Shown in pieces: positions 54,327-64,000 of a stretch of DNA of 64,000 nt. The notes under the pieces were generated by a model that was given only the letters and a program-made list of their open reading frames with translations, was not told the origin of the DNA and did not search any database. The translations under genes were made by a program, and so were the position numbers. Numbering within the stretch: the stretch's first letter is position 1; each line of letters starts with the position of its first letter. Location: NCBI GenBank assembly GCA_965248775.1, contig OZ252150.1, positions 124,001 to 188,000 on the forward strand, written 5' to 3'. Origin of the DNA: JBHHUI01 sp965248775 (GTDB lineage Bacteria > Chloroflexota > Anaerolineae > Anaerolineales > JBHHUI01).

Positions 54327-55217
54327 TTAGGGTCGGACGGCGAGAGGAGTGACGGCCGGGGTACGGTTAGCGCTGCTGCCCGGCATTGGCAGGTAATCGA
54401 GCGGCGAGCGTTCCTCCCCAAGTGTGCTATCTAGAAAATGTTTAAGCCCGCTGCGATCCCATTCCGTGAGATCGTATCGTAAGTCGCGCAAATAACGGGC
54501 GATCAAACCAACGGGCAGGTCCAGCCGCGGAGCATACTCGCCTGCGAGCGCATCAATGGCTGCGAGACCGCTTTCCTTGCTGGCGAGCAGTGCTGCTGGC
54601 AAGTTGCTTTCAATCACTTCCGGGACGGCCTCCCGCCGCACTGCCCAGAGTGCAAATACAAATGGCAGGTCTGTGTGCTTCAGCCATTCGTCGCCCAGGT
54701 CGATGATAAATGGCCGCCGGGTTTCACCCTGGCTATCCACAAGCATGCGATGCTGGCTGGCTTCGATCAATGCCGTATCGCCTATGACTAATGCAGCCTG
54801 ATTTGTACGCAACATCGCGGCTGGATTCTGCGGCGCGGTGCGAAATTCCGGCTCGATGCAGTAGCGTTCGCGGCAGAGCAATTTCAGCAGGGCGACGCTG
54901 GTCGCCGCTTCATCTGTCAGGGCAATGGGCTGCCCCCCCAATTCGCGCGGGTCTGCAGACCAGGATAGGAGCAGCACCGTCTTTACCGCGCCGAGCGAGG
55001 CGATGGACAATCCCGGCAGGATCGCAACACGGTCTGCCATCCTTGCTGCTGCAATCGATGAGATCGGCGCAACATCCACCTCACCTGCGGCCAGTGCGCG
55101 GTTCAAATCCGATGGTACTCCGCGAACAAACTTAACATCCGCACCGGCCATGCGTTCGGCAAGCCCATGCTGGAAGGGTATTGTGTTGATGTAGTTGATC
55201 AGGCCGATTGTGATCAT
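54327..55217 (-). CDS. mqnA: Chorismate dehydratase
   Basis: The 296-residue periplasmic-binding-fold protein starts TIGLINYINTIPF and has PSDLNRALAAGEVDVAPISS, the MqnA substrate-site pattern. It dehydrates chorismate to 3-enolpyruvylbenzoate, the first step of the futalosine route. Confidence 0.92.
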   Translation of the reverse strand: MITIGLINYINTIPFQHGLAERMAGADVKFVRGVPSDLNRALAAGEVDVAPISSIAAARMADRVAILPGLSIASLGAVKTVLLLSWSADPRELGGQPIALTDEAATSVALLKLLCRERYCIEPEFRTAPQNPAAMLRTNQAALVIGDTALIEASQHRMLVDSQGETRRPFIIDLGDEWLKHTDLPFVFALWAVRREAVPEVIESNLPAALLASKESGLAAIDALAGEYAPRLDLPVGLIARYLRDLRYDLTEWDRSGLKHFLDSTLGEERSPLDYLPMPGSSANRTPAVTPLAVRP

Positions 55218-55229
55218 AGGGCTGAGAGT

Positions 55230-55288
55230 ACTGAATACTGGATACTGAATACTCCAAAGTTTTCAGTGTTCAGTATCCAGTATTCAGT
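55230..55288. repeat. Large inverted repeat between mqnA and mqnE (24-base arms)
   Basis: Arms at 55230-55253 and 55265-55288 match at 23 of 24 bases, built from ACTGAATACTGGATACTGAAT-like words. The 11-base loop is CCAAAGTTTTC. The right arm touches the mqnE stop. It could be a terminator, processing hairpin or repeat element. Confidence 0.85.
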
Positions 55289-56442
55289 TACCACTCCTTT
55301 ACAACGTTGTAGAGTGTGTCCCGCTCTACTGGCCTATAACCAGCTGTGCGGATCAGTCGCATCAGGTCATTGCGTGACATGTTCTGTGAAGTTGTTGCAC
55401 CGGCGTCGTGGTAAATCTTTTCCTCCACCACTGTGCCGTCGATGTCATCCGCGCCATTGGCCAGTGCCAACTGCGCCATGGCCGGTGTGAGCATGATCCA
55501 ATACGCTTTGATGTGTGGGAAATTGTCTAGTAGCAACCGACTTACTGCCAGAGTTTTCAGGTCGTCTACACCTGTCGTCCAGCGCTTTTGAAGCTTGCGG
55601 CCCAGCCCGTTGTCTTCCGGGTGGAAGGCGAGGGGGATGAAGGTTTGGAAGCCGCCGGTTTCAGCTTGCAGGTCGCGGAGACGTAGTAGATGGTCTACCC
55701 GATGCTCATACTCTTCGATATGTCCGTATAGCATTGTTGCATTTGTGCGCAGACCGAGTTCGTGTGCCAGTCGATGGATATCCAGCCAGCGGTCGGCGTC
55801 GGCTTTCTCGGGGCAGATGCGGTTGCGTACATCCGGGTGGAAGATTTCCGCACCACCGCCGGGCATAGAGTCCAATCCGGCGGCAATGCAGCGTTGCATC
55901 ACTTCGAGCAGTGTGAGTCCGGTCAGCTCGCGGAAGAAGTCGATTTCCACCGCCGTAAAGGCTTTCAGGTGAACCTTGGGATATTCTTGCTTAAGGGCGC
56001 GCAGTACATCCTCGTAATACTCAAATCCCAATCGGGGATGTAGGCCACCGACAATGTGAAACTCGGTGATGCCCTCGTCCACGGTCGGGCGGATGTGATC
56101 GACGATCTCTTCCGGTGTCCACGTGTAGGCCCCCGGCGCGTCCTCTTTGAAGCGCGCGAACGAGCAGAAATTACAATGGAAGGCGCAGACATTGGTGGGG
56201 TTGATGTGGCGGTTCTTATTGAAATAAACCGCATCGCCGTTTTTGTCACGCCGAAAACTATCCGCCATGCGCCCCAATGTACGCACATCCTTTGATTGAA
56301 ACATGCGCAGGCCGTCTTCGAATGTGAAGCGTTCGCCGGCCTGAAATTTCTCGTACAGATCGGCGATGTCACTGGTGGCGATCCGGCGCGGGGTTCTGGA
56401 ATTGGGGGACGTTGCCACGGGAGCAAGTGTCATTTTGTTCAC
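55288..56442 (-). CDS. mqnE: Aminofutalosine synthase (radical SAM)
   Basis: The 384-residue protein has CAFHCNFCSF (radical SAM), VGGLHPRLGFEYYE and SMPGGGAEIF of MqnE. It joins 3-enolpyruvylbenzoate and SAM-derived adenosine to give aminofutalosine. It is the first gene of the mqnE-A-C set. Confidence 0.93.
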   Translation of the reverse strand: MNKMTLAPVATSPNSRTPRRIATSDIADLYEKFQAGERFTFEDGLRMFQSKDVRTLGRMADSFRRDKNGDAVYFNKNRHINPTNVCAFHCNFCSFARFKEDAPGAYTWTPEEIVDHIRPTVDEGITEFHIVGGLHPRLGFEYYEDVLRALKQEYPKVHLKAFTAVEIDFFRELTGLTLLEVMQRCIAAGLDSMPGGGAEIFHPDVRNRICPEKADADRWLDIHRLAHELGLRTNATMLYGHIEEYEHRVDHLLRLRDLQAETGGFQTFIPLAFHPEDNGLGRKLQKRWTTGVDDLKTLAVSRLLLDNFPHIKAYWIMLTPAMAQLALANGADDIDGTVVEEKIYHDAGATTSQNMSRNDLMRLIRTAGYRPVERDTLYNVVKEW

Positions 56443-57055
56443 CTGGTTGGGCGAAGAGAAGAAATCGGTCTATTTGTACAAATTATAACAAACAAAACCA
56501 ACTCCGACGTGAGTCAGCTTTTCAGATCCGCTGCCTGCCAGGCCCGTACGATATCCCGGTGCGCCTGGACGTTCTCCAGGAACGAGCGCCGCTTCTCTTT
56601 GTCGGGAATCTTGGCGGCCCGCTCTTGTAACAGGCGGTGGGCAGTGGCCAGAATGTCGCGGGCGCGCGGGTCGGCGTTGGTGTGGAGCACGTGATAACAA
56701 CTCAGAAACACGCGGAAGGATTCTTCGGCGCCGTCGAGTTTGGGATTGCTCTCCAGCTGGCTCAGGATTTCTTCCACCTGGGTTAGGGCCCGGGGCAGGT
56801 TGTTCTGAGCCAGGGAAACGCGCGCCAGGCCGGCCAGGGAATCTATTGCCAGATAGTGCTCGCCCAACTCCCGCCGCAGGTCAACGGCCTGCCGGTAGGC
56901 GTCGCCGGCTTCCTCCAGCTGCCTCAATCCCGCCAGGGCGTGACCCAGGTTATTCATAGCATACCCCTGGAGGCGACGGTGGCCAATCTCCTGGGCGATA
57001 GCCAATGCTTGCTCGCTGCTTTCTCGTGCACTTTCGTCGTCGCCTTGCACTTGAG

Positions 57056-57874
57056 GGTAGTGGTTACATGTTGACTGATGAGTCTGGAAAAAGTAAGTTG
57101 TTGGCCTGCCAAACAGAGGAGCGCCAAAATGATCCAGAGTGTCATCACGCATGAGTGTTCAAAGTGCAGGAGCCTCAACATTGTCAAGAATGGTACAGAC
57201 TATAAAGGCGGTCAGAAGTTTCATTGTCTCGATTGCGCCGCTTATGGAATGTTGGAACCGCAAAGCCGTTCTTATCCTGAGTTCATCAGAGAATTTGTCC
57301 TACGCACCTATCGAGAGCGAGCCAGTATGCGCGGCATTGAGCGCATCTTTGGCATCGCGCGGCAGACATTAGCACGCTGGATTCTGGAGAAGGCCGGCGC
57401 TATGCCGAACCTGGCTGACACTTTAGAAACCGTAAAAACGGATGATGTGCTGGAATTGGATGAATTATGGTCATTTGTACGCACAAAAAACGATAAACGT
57501 TGGATATGGGTCGCGCTGTGTCGGCGCACGCGCCAAGTGGTGGCCTATTTTATTGGCGACCGCAGTGAAAAAAGTTGTCGCGCGTTATGGAAATCCATCC
57601 CAGCATCCTACAAAGCGTGTTGCTCCTTCAGCGACTTCTGGCACGCTTACCAGAAGGTTTTACCAAACGACACTCACCAAAGTGTCGGCAAAGAAAGCGG
57701 CCAGACATCTCACGTGGAACGCTGGAACAACACCTTGCGCCAGAGACTGGCTCGCTTCGTGCGCAAAACTCTTTCTTTCTCCAAGTCCGACGTTTACCAT
57801 GAAGCTGTACTCAAGTTGTATCTCCATTACTACAATACAGCGTGGTCCCCATCAGTTACCATGTAACCACTACC
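57056..57874 (+). mobile_element. IS1-family insertion sequence, copy B (819 bp)
   Basis: The ends are GGTAGTGGTTACATG and CATGTAACCACTACC. The 8-base target duplication CACTTGAG lies at 57048-57055 and 57875-57882. It is identical to copy A in length and encoded protein and lies in the same orientation. Confidence 0.95.
57129..57866 (+). CDS. IS1-family transposase (copy B)
   Basis: The 245-residue protein is identical to the copy at 3995-4732: zinc-ribbon-like start, LELDELWSF and the GKESGQTSHVERWNN signature. ATG 57129 is preceded by GAGGAG. Both copies appear functional. Confidence 0.92.
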   Translation: MIQSVITHECSKCRSLNIVKNGTDYKGGQKFHCLDCAAYGMLEPQSRSYPEFIREFVLRTYRERASMRGIERIFGIARQTLARWILEKAGAMPNLADTLETVKTDDVLELDELWSFVRTKNDKRWIWVALCRRTRQVVAYFIGDRSEKSCRALWKSIPASYKACCSFSDFWHAYQKVLPNDTHQSVGKESGQTSHVERWNNTLRQRLARFVRKTLSFSKSDVYHEAVLKLYLHYYNTAWSPSVTM

Positions 57875-60800
57875 CACTTGAGCATTGTGGCCAAGACCGC
57901 ATAGCGTAAGGCTTTCGCCATGCCTGTCGCCAATCTCGCGTTTGATGCGCAGGGATTGCTCGTAGTAGTCCCTGGCCCCGGCGTAGTCGCCCTGTTCTGA
58001 GGAGATAACCCCGAGATTGTTGAGCGTGATGCCCTCGCCGCGCCGGTCGCCGATCTCTTGGCAGATGCGTAGGGCCTGCTTGCAGTAGTCCCTCTCCTCG
58101 GCGGAGTCGCCCTGGTAACCGGAGACAATCCCAAGGTTGCGCAAGCTGTCTGCTTCAACCTGGTGCAGTTGTGCTTCCTGGGCCAACGCCAGAGCCTGCC
58201 CCAGCTGCGTCTGCGCCACCGCGAAGTCTCCCTGCAGACAGAGCGCCCGCCCCCACTGTAGATGGCCTCTCGCTGCGCCGCGCACCTCCCCACTCGTCAT
58301 GGCGAACTCAATGGCAGCCTGCGCCGCCATGATGCAAGCTGCGTAGTCGCCTGTCACCTCGCCGAAGGCGGCCTGGCATAGAGCAACTTCGGCCCGTTTC
58401 ATGTACCCGGTGGGCATACCATCGTCGTTCAGTCTCTCTGCCAGCTCTTTCAAGGTCGTCAGGTCCTGTGCCTGCGCTTCGCGTTTCCCCAGCAAGTCGT
58501 AAACCTTCTCACGAGCCAGCAGCAGCGTATAGCGTTCGGCCCGCTCATCTTCCGGCACCAACGCCAGCGCACGACTGAAATAGTCCAGCGCTTCGGCGTT
58601 AGCGAACTTCTCAGAAGCCTGTTCTCCGGCCTTACGCAAATAGATAAGCGCCTGCTCACTTTCCCCGGCCAACTCCAGGTGCTCGGCGATCAGGCCCGTG
58701 TACTCGCCAGCCCGCTCGCCGCTGTGCTCAATGAGCCACTCGGCCACGAACGCGTGGTAGGCCCGCCGCACCCGCTGCAATATGCTCCGATAGGTCACGT
58801 CGCGCAGCAATTCGTGCTTGAAGATGTATTCATGCGTATCTGCAAAGGTTGAACTCTCCCGATGGAGTACCAGTTCTCGCTCGCGCAGGGTAGCCAAGAC
58901 TGCGGCGGTTGCGCCATGCTCCTGTTCGTTGGCTGCTGACTCCTGGTCGCCAATGTAATCGATTGCCTGGTCCCAGAAGATATGCCCAACGACGGCGGCC
59001 TGTTGCAGCACAGGCCGCTCTTCTGCTGACAGACTATCCAGCCGCGCCTGGAGCACGCCGGTCAGGGTAGGTGGGACGCGCATTGTCACCAGGCGGGCTG
59101 GTTCTACCAGCCACCGTTCGGCGCCCTTGACGATCACCTCGTCTTCGATCAACATCTTGATCAGCTCTTCGACGTAGAAGGGGTTGCCTTCCGCGCTACT
59201 GACCACCAACTCGCGCAACTCGACGGGGATTTCGTCCACCTTCTGCAGCACTTCCTCCACGAGGCGGCGACTGTCCCGTTTGGAGAGTGGGTGCAAGTCG
59301 ATGCGTGTGTGGAATGCCTGTCCCTCACCCCAGTGTGGCCGGCGCTCGAGGAGACCGGGACGAGTTGCACAGATGACTAGCAGTTGCTGGTTTGCCATTT
59401 TCTGGGCCAGTTGGACGAACACGTCCAGCCAGCTATCGTCGGCCCAGTGGATGTCTTCCAGTAGGATGACAGTAGGGTCTTTTTCCGTCACCGCTGTGAA
59501 GAATTGCGTCAGGTAGAGTAAGGCGCGGTCGTGTATCTGCTTGGCGTCGGACAGGATGGGCTGTAAGGCCGGGCTGGCTGAGAAATCCAGGCCCATCAGC
59601 TGCCCGATGAAGTGCGCTTTCTCGCCGGCGAGCGGGTCGCCCGGCATGAACTCCAGCACGCCATGCTCCATCTTTTCGCGGGCTACGTTAGCGCTATCGC
59701 TGTCCAAAATCTGGAAGCGAAAGGAAAACAGGTTGCGCAACAGCGCGTAAGGTACGTTCTGCATCTCCAGCCTGGCGCGTCCCTGAAAGTGCCAGTAAGC
59801 CACTGGGTGTAGCTCCAATCAGTCGCCGAACTCATACAGCAGACGCGACTTGCCGACGCCGGCTTCCCCAGCCACGGTCACTATCTGGCGCTCGCTATCT
59901 TCTATCGCAGTGTAGAGCGCGTCCTGTAAGTGCTTCAGTTCCGTCTCACGGCCCACCATACGGGTTTCGATGCCTTCGATGCCCCGTGTAACCACGCGGA
60001 AGGCGCGTGGCTTGGCGCGTTGCACCAGATAGGTTTGCAGCGCGTCAGTTTTGCCCTTGACGAAAAGCGGCTCCCGGGGTTCCACGCCAAAGACCCCGCG
60101 CACATGGCGGTAGCAGGCGTTTGAAATCAGGATTCCGCCCGGGGGGGCGACGCTCTCTAGGCGACTGGTGACGTTGACCGTGTCGCCCACAGCGACGAAG
60201 TCTTCTGCGCCTCCCATGAAGCTGATCACCACGCGCCCGGTGTTGACACCGATGCGAAGTGACCGGGCGAGACCAGCCTGGTCCCCATAGAGCATGCTAT
60301 CGTCTGCCAGATCCTGATTGAGCTCGCCCATTGCCGCCTGCATATCCAGGGCAGCCCGAATGGCGCGTTCGGGGTCGTCTTCATAGGCGGTAGGGACGCC
60401 AAAGACGGCCATGACCGCATCGCCGATGAACTTCTCTACGACGCCCCCGTGCCGTTCGATGGCCTTGCGAGAGCGCGAGAAATAGGCTTTCTGAATAGTG
60501 TGTACTTCTTCGGGGTCCATGTCGGCGGACATGGCGGTGAAGCCTGCCAGGTCGGCAAACAATATCGTTACCTGCTTGCGTTCTTCGACCACTTGGTCCG
60601 CATCAAGCCCAGCCAGCTTTTCGCGCATGGGAGCAAGTGCTGCGTCAACTGTCGCGTCGCCCAGAATAGCGCGTTGCGCTTCGAGAGCGGCAATGGCTTG
60701 TTCGAGTTTGTCGCGTTCAGTCATGGTGCCCTGCTGTTAATTGAGCACAGAACGCGCCACCCAACCTGCTGCGAAAAAAGTGTATTTCTCAGAGGTATTC

Positions 60801-60918
60801 TTCCATAAATCAAGATTGGCCAATGACCACTACTTCATCACTTTTTTGGAGCCAGCCGGATGTTCGCCCGGATCGTAGCGTGAATTGCTGGTGACACGGC
60901 CGCAACTAATGGGAAACT

Positions 60919-61638
60919 CTATGTCGCATAATCTTTTTGTGACTGCAGCGGGAAGGGTATTTTATCGTCGAGGGGCTCGATGACCCCACCAGCTTCCTCG
61001 ATGAGGAGCCAGACCGCCGCAACGTCCCAGAGTTTCGGCCGAGCGAGAAGTAAGGCGCGGGCGCGTCCGGTCGCGACAGACACAAGATCGAAAGCTGCTG
61101 CGCCGAGCACACGTGTCTTTCCGTGGTGTCCCACATCGTAGCGCTTCAAGACGAGGGCGTCGCATGCAAAAACGTCGTTCCATTCCATCTCGTCCACTTT
61201 CGGGGCGCGAAACCGTTCACCGTTCAGGAAGGCACCTTTCCCGCGCTCGACGTGAAGCATCTCATCGATCATCGGGAAGTACAACACACCTAATTGAGGG
61301 TGCCCACTTTTCAGACGCGCGATCGAGATACCCCAGATTGGTAGGCCATTCGCAAAATTGGTTGTGCCGTCGAGCGGGTCGAAGACCCACGTAGCATTGG
61401 CCGAGGCGTCGCCCGTGTAATTCGAATGCAGTTCTTCGCTAATGATTTCGTCCTTTGGATAGGATTCAAGTACCCTTTCTGACAAGAACTGATCGACTTC
61501 CGTGTCAGCTTGCGTGACCAGAGTGCCGTCGCTTTTCAGATCGGCTTTGACATTGCCAAACCAGTCCAGCAAGCGCGCACCGGCTGCCCGGGCAAGTTCG
61601 ATTGTCCATTGGAGAGTTTCTGATTGAGTGGGCGACAT
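60919..61638 (-). CDS. Inositol monophosphatase family protein
   Basis: The 239-residue protein has the metal-binding SEELHSN, DPLDGTTNFANGLP and WDVAAVWLLIEEAGG motifs. It hydrolyses a sugar or inositol phosphate with Mg2+ in the cytosol. Substrates of the family include inositol-1-phosphate, fructose-1,6-bisphosphate and PAP; the specific one is not shown. Confidence 0.9.
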   Translation of the reverse strand: MSPTQSETLQWTIELARAAGARLLDWFGNVKADLKSDGTLVTQADTEVDQFLSERVLESYPKDEIISEELHSNYTGDASANATWVFDPLDGTTNFANGLPIWGISIARLKSGHPQLGVLYFPMIDEMLHVERGKGAFLNGERFRAPKVDEMEWNDVFACDALVLKRYDVGHHGKTRVLGAAAFDLVSVATGRARALLLARPKLWDVAAVWLLIEEAGGVIEPLDDKIPFPLQSQKDYAT

Positions 61639-61704
61639 TAATGAATGGAGTTGTGTGTGTGGAAAGTAGCGCTCGAATATTGGTCATTGCGAGCTTGAGC
61701 AGCG

Positions 61705-62448
61705 TTATCGGTATTCTTTTCCATCGGGCATGATCGCGCCATCAAGACGGCTGGCACGTGAAAGCTGCCCGTCTGTGACGATTGCACCGCTGAGATCAGC
61801 ATCGCGCAGATCGACATCGTGCAGTTGGGTGCCGCGCATATACGCCCCATGCAATTTTGCACCCCGCAGGTCAGCTTTTTTCAGGCTGGTGCCGCTCAGG
61901 CGTGTGTTGCTGAGATCAGCATCTTTGAGGATGGCGCCATCTAAATTTGTCCAGAGCAGATCTGCGCTATACAAGTTGGCCTTGCTGAGGTTCGCATTGC
62001 GTAAAGAGGCTTCAATCAAACTGGTGCCATTCATAACAGCCCCGCTTAAATCCGCTCCGTCCAATTTGCTGTGTTGCATTCGTGCGCGGGAAAAGTTGGC
62101 TTCGTGGGCGCTGGCATGTTCCAAATCGGCACTGCGAAGATCCGCCCAGAGCAGGTTTACCCGCGTCAGGATCGCATGGCGCAAGTTTGCGCGCAGTAGC
62201 TGGGCCTCGATAAGATTGGCCTCGGTGAGATTGGTTTCGGAGAGGTCGGCCCCACGTAGGTCGGCAGCACGCAGCGTTGCGCCTGTCATGTTAGCGCCGC
62301 TCAGATTGGCCCATTTGAGATGAGTCTCGCTCAAGTCCGCCGCGCGTAGGTCGGCCCCAGTGAGGTCCGCTTGCCACAGATCCTCCCCAAACAGAAATGC
62401 CTGGCGCAGGTCGGCGCCGGGTTCGATTATTTGGCCTTTTACTTTCAT
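61705..62448 (-). CDS. Pentapeptide-repeat protein
   Basis: The 247-residue protein is almost entirely A(D/N)Lxx repeats (ADLTGADLRAADLSE...), which fold into a right-handed quadrilateral beta helix. There is no signal peptide. Some relatives mimic DNA and protect gyrase; others have unknown roles. It lies four bases after the UbiD-family gene. Confidence 0.88.
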   Translation of the reverse strand: MKVKGQIIEPGADLRQAFLFGEDLWQADLTGADLRAADLSETHLKWANLSGANMTGATLRAADLRGADLSETNLTEANLIEAQLLRANLRHAILTRVNLLWADLRSADLEHASAHEANFSRARMQHSKLDGADLSGAVMNGTSLIEASLRNANLSKANLYSADLLWTNLDGAILKDADLSNTRLSGTSLKKADLRGAKLHGAYMRGTQLHDVDLRDADLSGAIVTDGQLSRASRLDGAIMPDGKEYR

Positions 62449-62452
62449 CGCT

Positions 62453-63922
62453 TCATTCCAATCCGTACTCAGCCCACCGATCAGCCACCATTTCCAGCAC
62501 GTCCGGGCTCATGCGGGTGACCTCCGGCCAGCCGCGCGTATAGCCTTCATCTTCAGATTTTGCTGTAGCATCCACCCCAATCTTGCCGCCATAGGAGTGC
62601 TGATAGGAGGCATGATCAAGATGATCGACCACGCCGTCAGCGATAAGGACATCGCGTGACCAGTCCACATTCCCAAGCGCCTGCCAGGCGACCTCGGAGA
62701 GATTGTGCACGTCCACCCAATCGTCTACGACCACAATGCCTTTCGCCAGCATGAGTAGACCTAACCCCCAGATGCCGTGCATGACTTTGCGCGCATGGCC
62801 GGGATAGCGTTTTTTGATCTGGACGATGACCAGGTTGTGGAAAACACCCTCCGCGGGCATGTGATAGTCGAGCACTTCCGGGAGAAATATACGGAGCAGG
62901 GGTAGGAACAGTCGCTCGGTGGCGCGACCCATCCACGCATCTTCTACGGGCGGGGGACCGACAAGTGTGGCCGGAAAGATCGGGTTCTTGCAATGCGTAA
63001 TCGCCGTGACATGAAAAACCGGAAACAGCTCGGCTGGGGTGTAATATCCGGTGTGATCGCCAAACGGTCCTTCCATCTCGTGTTCGTTTGGGTCAACATA
63101 GCCCTCGATGACGATCTCGGCATTGGCGGGGACTTCCAGCGGCTGCGAGACGCACTTTACGAAATCTACGGGCTTGTTGCGCAACCAGCCGGCAAGCAGA
63201 TATTCATCGATATTCGGCGGGAGTGGGGCGCTGGCACACCACATGCTGGCGGGATCGCCACCGAGGATGATCGCCGCGGGAATCTGTGGAATGCTCTCCT
63301 CGCGGGCGCGGCGCTCGTGCTCGGCGCCACCTTTATGGCGTTGCCAGTGCATCAGAAGTTTCTGCGGCCCAACCACTTGCAAGCGATACATGCCGACATT
63401 GCGCGCATTCGAACTGGGGTCACGTGTGATGACCTGCATCAGAGTGATAAAGCGCCCGGCATCTCCGGGCCAGGTTTTCAACACCGGTAGACTGTCTAGG
63501 GTGGCATCGTCTGTGTGGACGATCTGCTGTACTTTGCCTTTGCGAACAATGCTTGGGCCTATTCCGATGCCACGCAGTACTCCGAGGAAATCGGTTCCAC
63601 GCTTAATCATGGGGCCAAGCCCCTGCGGCAGTCGAAAGTCGACGAGCTTGGCGAGGCGGTGGTTGAGTTCTTCGAGATCATCAACGCCGAGCGCTTGGCC
63701 CATACGCCATTCGGAACCGAATAAGTTGATCGCAACGGGAATTTCATGCCCAGCTACGTTTTCGAAAAGGAGCGCCTTGTTTTTCTCGACCGGGCTTTTC
63801 ATCACGCGGTCGGCGATGGCTGAGATCTCCAGGTCTTGTGAGACAGAGGCCGTTATCCGCGCAAGTTGGCCATTCTGTTCAAGATGCGCGATGAATTCGG
63901 GTAAATCGTTACAGATGGGCAT
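62453..63922 (-). CDS. UbiD-family prenylated-FMN decarboxylase
   Basis: I start at ATG 63922 (MPICNDLPEFIAHL), which has CAGGAG upstream; the ATG at 63964 adds a poor N-terminus. The 489 residues show the UbiD features: NLFGSEWRMGQALG, PFGDHTGYYTP and a C-terminal DDWVDVHNLSEV. These enzymes decarboxylate aromatic acids using prenylated FMN. In the futalosine route a UbiD-type enzyme removes a carboxyl group late in menaquinone synthesis, and the nearby mqn genes make that plausible here. UbiX is not in the window. Confidence 0.85.
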   Translation of the reverse strand: MPICNDLPEFIAHLEQNGQLARITASVSQDLEISAIADRVMKSPVEKNKALLFENVAGHEIPVAINLFGSEWRMGQALGVDDLEELNHRLAKLVDFRLPQGLGPMIKRGTDFLGVLRGIGIGPSIVRKGKVQQIVHTDDATLDSLPVLKTWPGDAGRFITLMQVITRDPSSNARNVGMYRLQVVGPQKLLMHWQRHKGGAEHERRAREESIPQIPAAIILGGDPASMWCASAPLPPNIDEYLLAGWLRNKPVDFVKCVSQPLEVPANAEIVIEGYVDPNEHEMEGPFGDHTGYYTPAELFPVFHVTAITHCKNPIFPATLVGPPPVEDAWMGRATERLFLPLLRIFLPEVLDYHMPAEGVFHNLVIVQIKKRYPGHARKVMHGIWGLGLLMLAKGIVVVDDWVDVHNLSEVAWQALGNVDWSRDVLIADGVVDHLDHASYQHSYGGKIGVDATAKSEDEGYTRGWPEVTRMSPDVLEMVADRWAEYGLE

Positions 63923-64000
63923 GGAGCCGCTCCTGTATTTGATGTAATTCGTTATTTTCACCACGAAGGGTACGGAATAAAGTTTGTTCTTTGCAGAGAG

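Larger units (their letters stand above)
56514..60724 (-). pseudogene. Guanylate-cyclase / AAA ATPase / TPR protein, broken by UGA and IS1
   Basis: The N-terminal 301 residues (60724 to 59819) hold a class III cyclase domain (VTILFADLAGFTAMS, KFIGDAVMAVFG, GVNTGRV) and the Walker A GEAGVGKSRLL. A TGA (59819-59821) follows EFGD, where relatives have Trp. The frame then continues as 662 residues with ILLEDIHWADDSW (Walker B) and TPR repeats. The IS1 element at 57056-57874 interrupts the TPR part. Removing it and one 8-base target copy restores the frame to the stop at 56514. The ancestral protein was 1127 residues, a large regulatory ATPase. Confidence 0.87.

Noticed and set aside
59819..59821. 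Genome-wide UGA recoding as Trp
   Set aside because: Many intact genes in the window end at TGA with adjacent starts, so UGA is a normal stop here.

Overview
The window looks like a chromosomal segment of a Chloroflexota-type bacterium (Anaerolineae/Caldilineae-like). This is inferred from gene content, not from a marker gene. It carries futalosine-route menaquinone genes (mqnE-mqnA-mqnC, plus a UbiD-family decarboxylase), a TrmI-type tRNA m1A58 methyltransferase, many lipoproteins with Thr/Pro-rich linkers, LysM/M23 and YkuD cell-wall enzymes, a FecR/beta-helix surface protein, single-domain response regulators and PP2C phosphatases. One tRNA (Arg, anticodon TCT) is present. There is no rRNA and no CRISPR array.

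Layout: 1-1.3 kb, the end of a histidine kinase, a pterin dehydratase and a receiver-HTH regulator. 1.3-2.4 kb, an IS701-like element. 2.6-6.7 kb, a secreted protein, a ferritin-like gene split by an IS1 element, an EEP-family phosphatase/nuclease and a 4Fe-4S protein. 6.8-11.2 kb (minus), a TrmI-NUDIX-MFS-(UBP zinc finger/MFS) operon. 11.3-17.3 kb (mostly plus), a receiver protein, a sugar isomerase-like protein, a LysM/M23 peptidase, an operon of two unrecognised proteins with a MoaD/ThiS-like protein, and tRNA-Arg.

17.3-26.5 kb is an accessory block. It holds a cytochrome b561-like protein, an AT-richer amine oxidase, a three-deep nested insertion (IS3 containing IS1182 containing IS4), a small membrane protein, a 3' tRNA-Arg fragment and a second IS701-like copy. 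26.5-44.3 kb is housekeeping and envelope: a receiver protein, an SDR, Nnr, YtxH, a metal ABC transporter with a Fur-type regulator, MnmA with a cysteine desulfurase, an MBL protein, an L,D-transpeptidase, GlgB and a FecR/beta-helix lipoprotein.

44.5-52.9 kb holds two operons. One is plus-strand: zinc ribbon/pseudokinase-like/PP2C, a second PP2C, and an M1-like lipoprotein without the zinc-site residues. The other is minus-strand: two paralogous lipoproteins and an FtsX-type permease. 53-56.4 kb is the futalosine cluster. 56.5-60.7 kb is a cyclase/AAA/TPR gene broken by a UGA codon and a second IS1 copy. 60.9-64 kb has an inositol-phosphatase-family protein, a pentapeptide-repeat protein and the UbiD-family decarboxylase.

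The clearest direct signals are the transposon events, because target duplications, interrupted frames and reconstructable ancestral genes can all be read off. The best candidates for undescribed biology are the PP2C/pseudokinase/dead-M1 operon next to the paired lipoproteins, the UBP-MFS fusion, and the 538/152-residue unrecognised pair beside a MoaD/ThiS-like protein.
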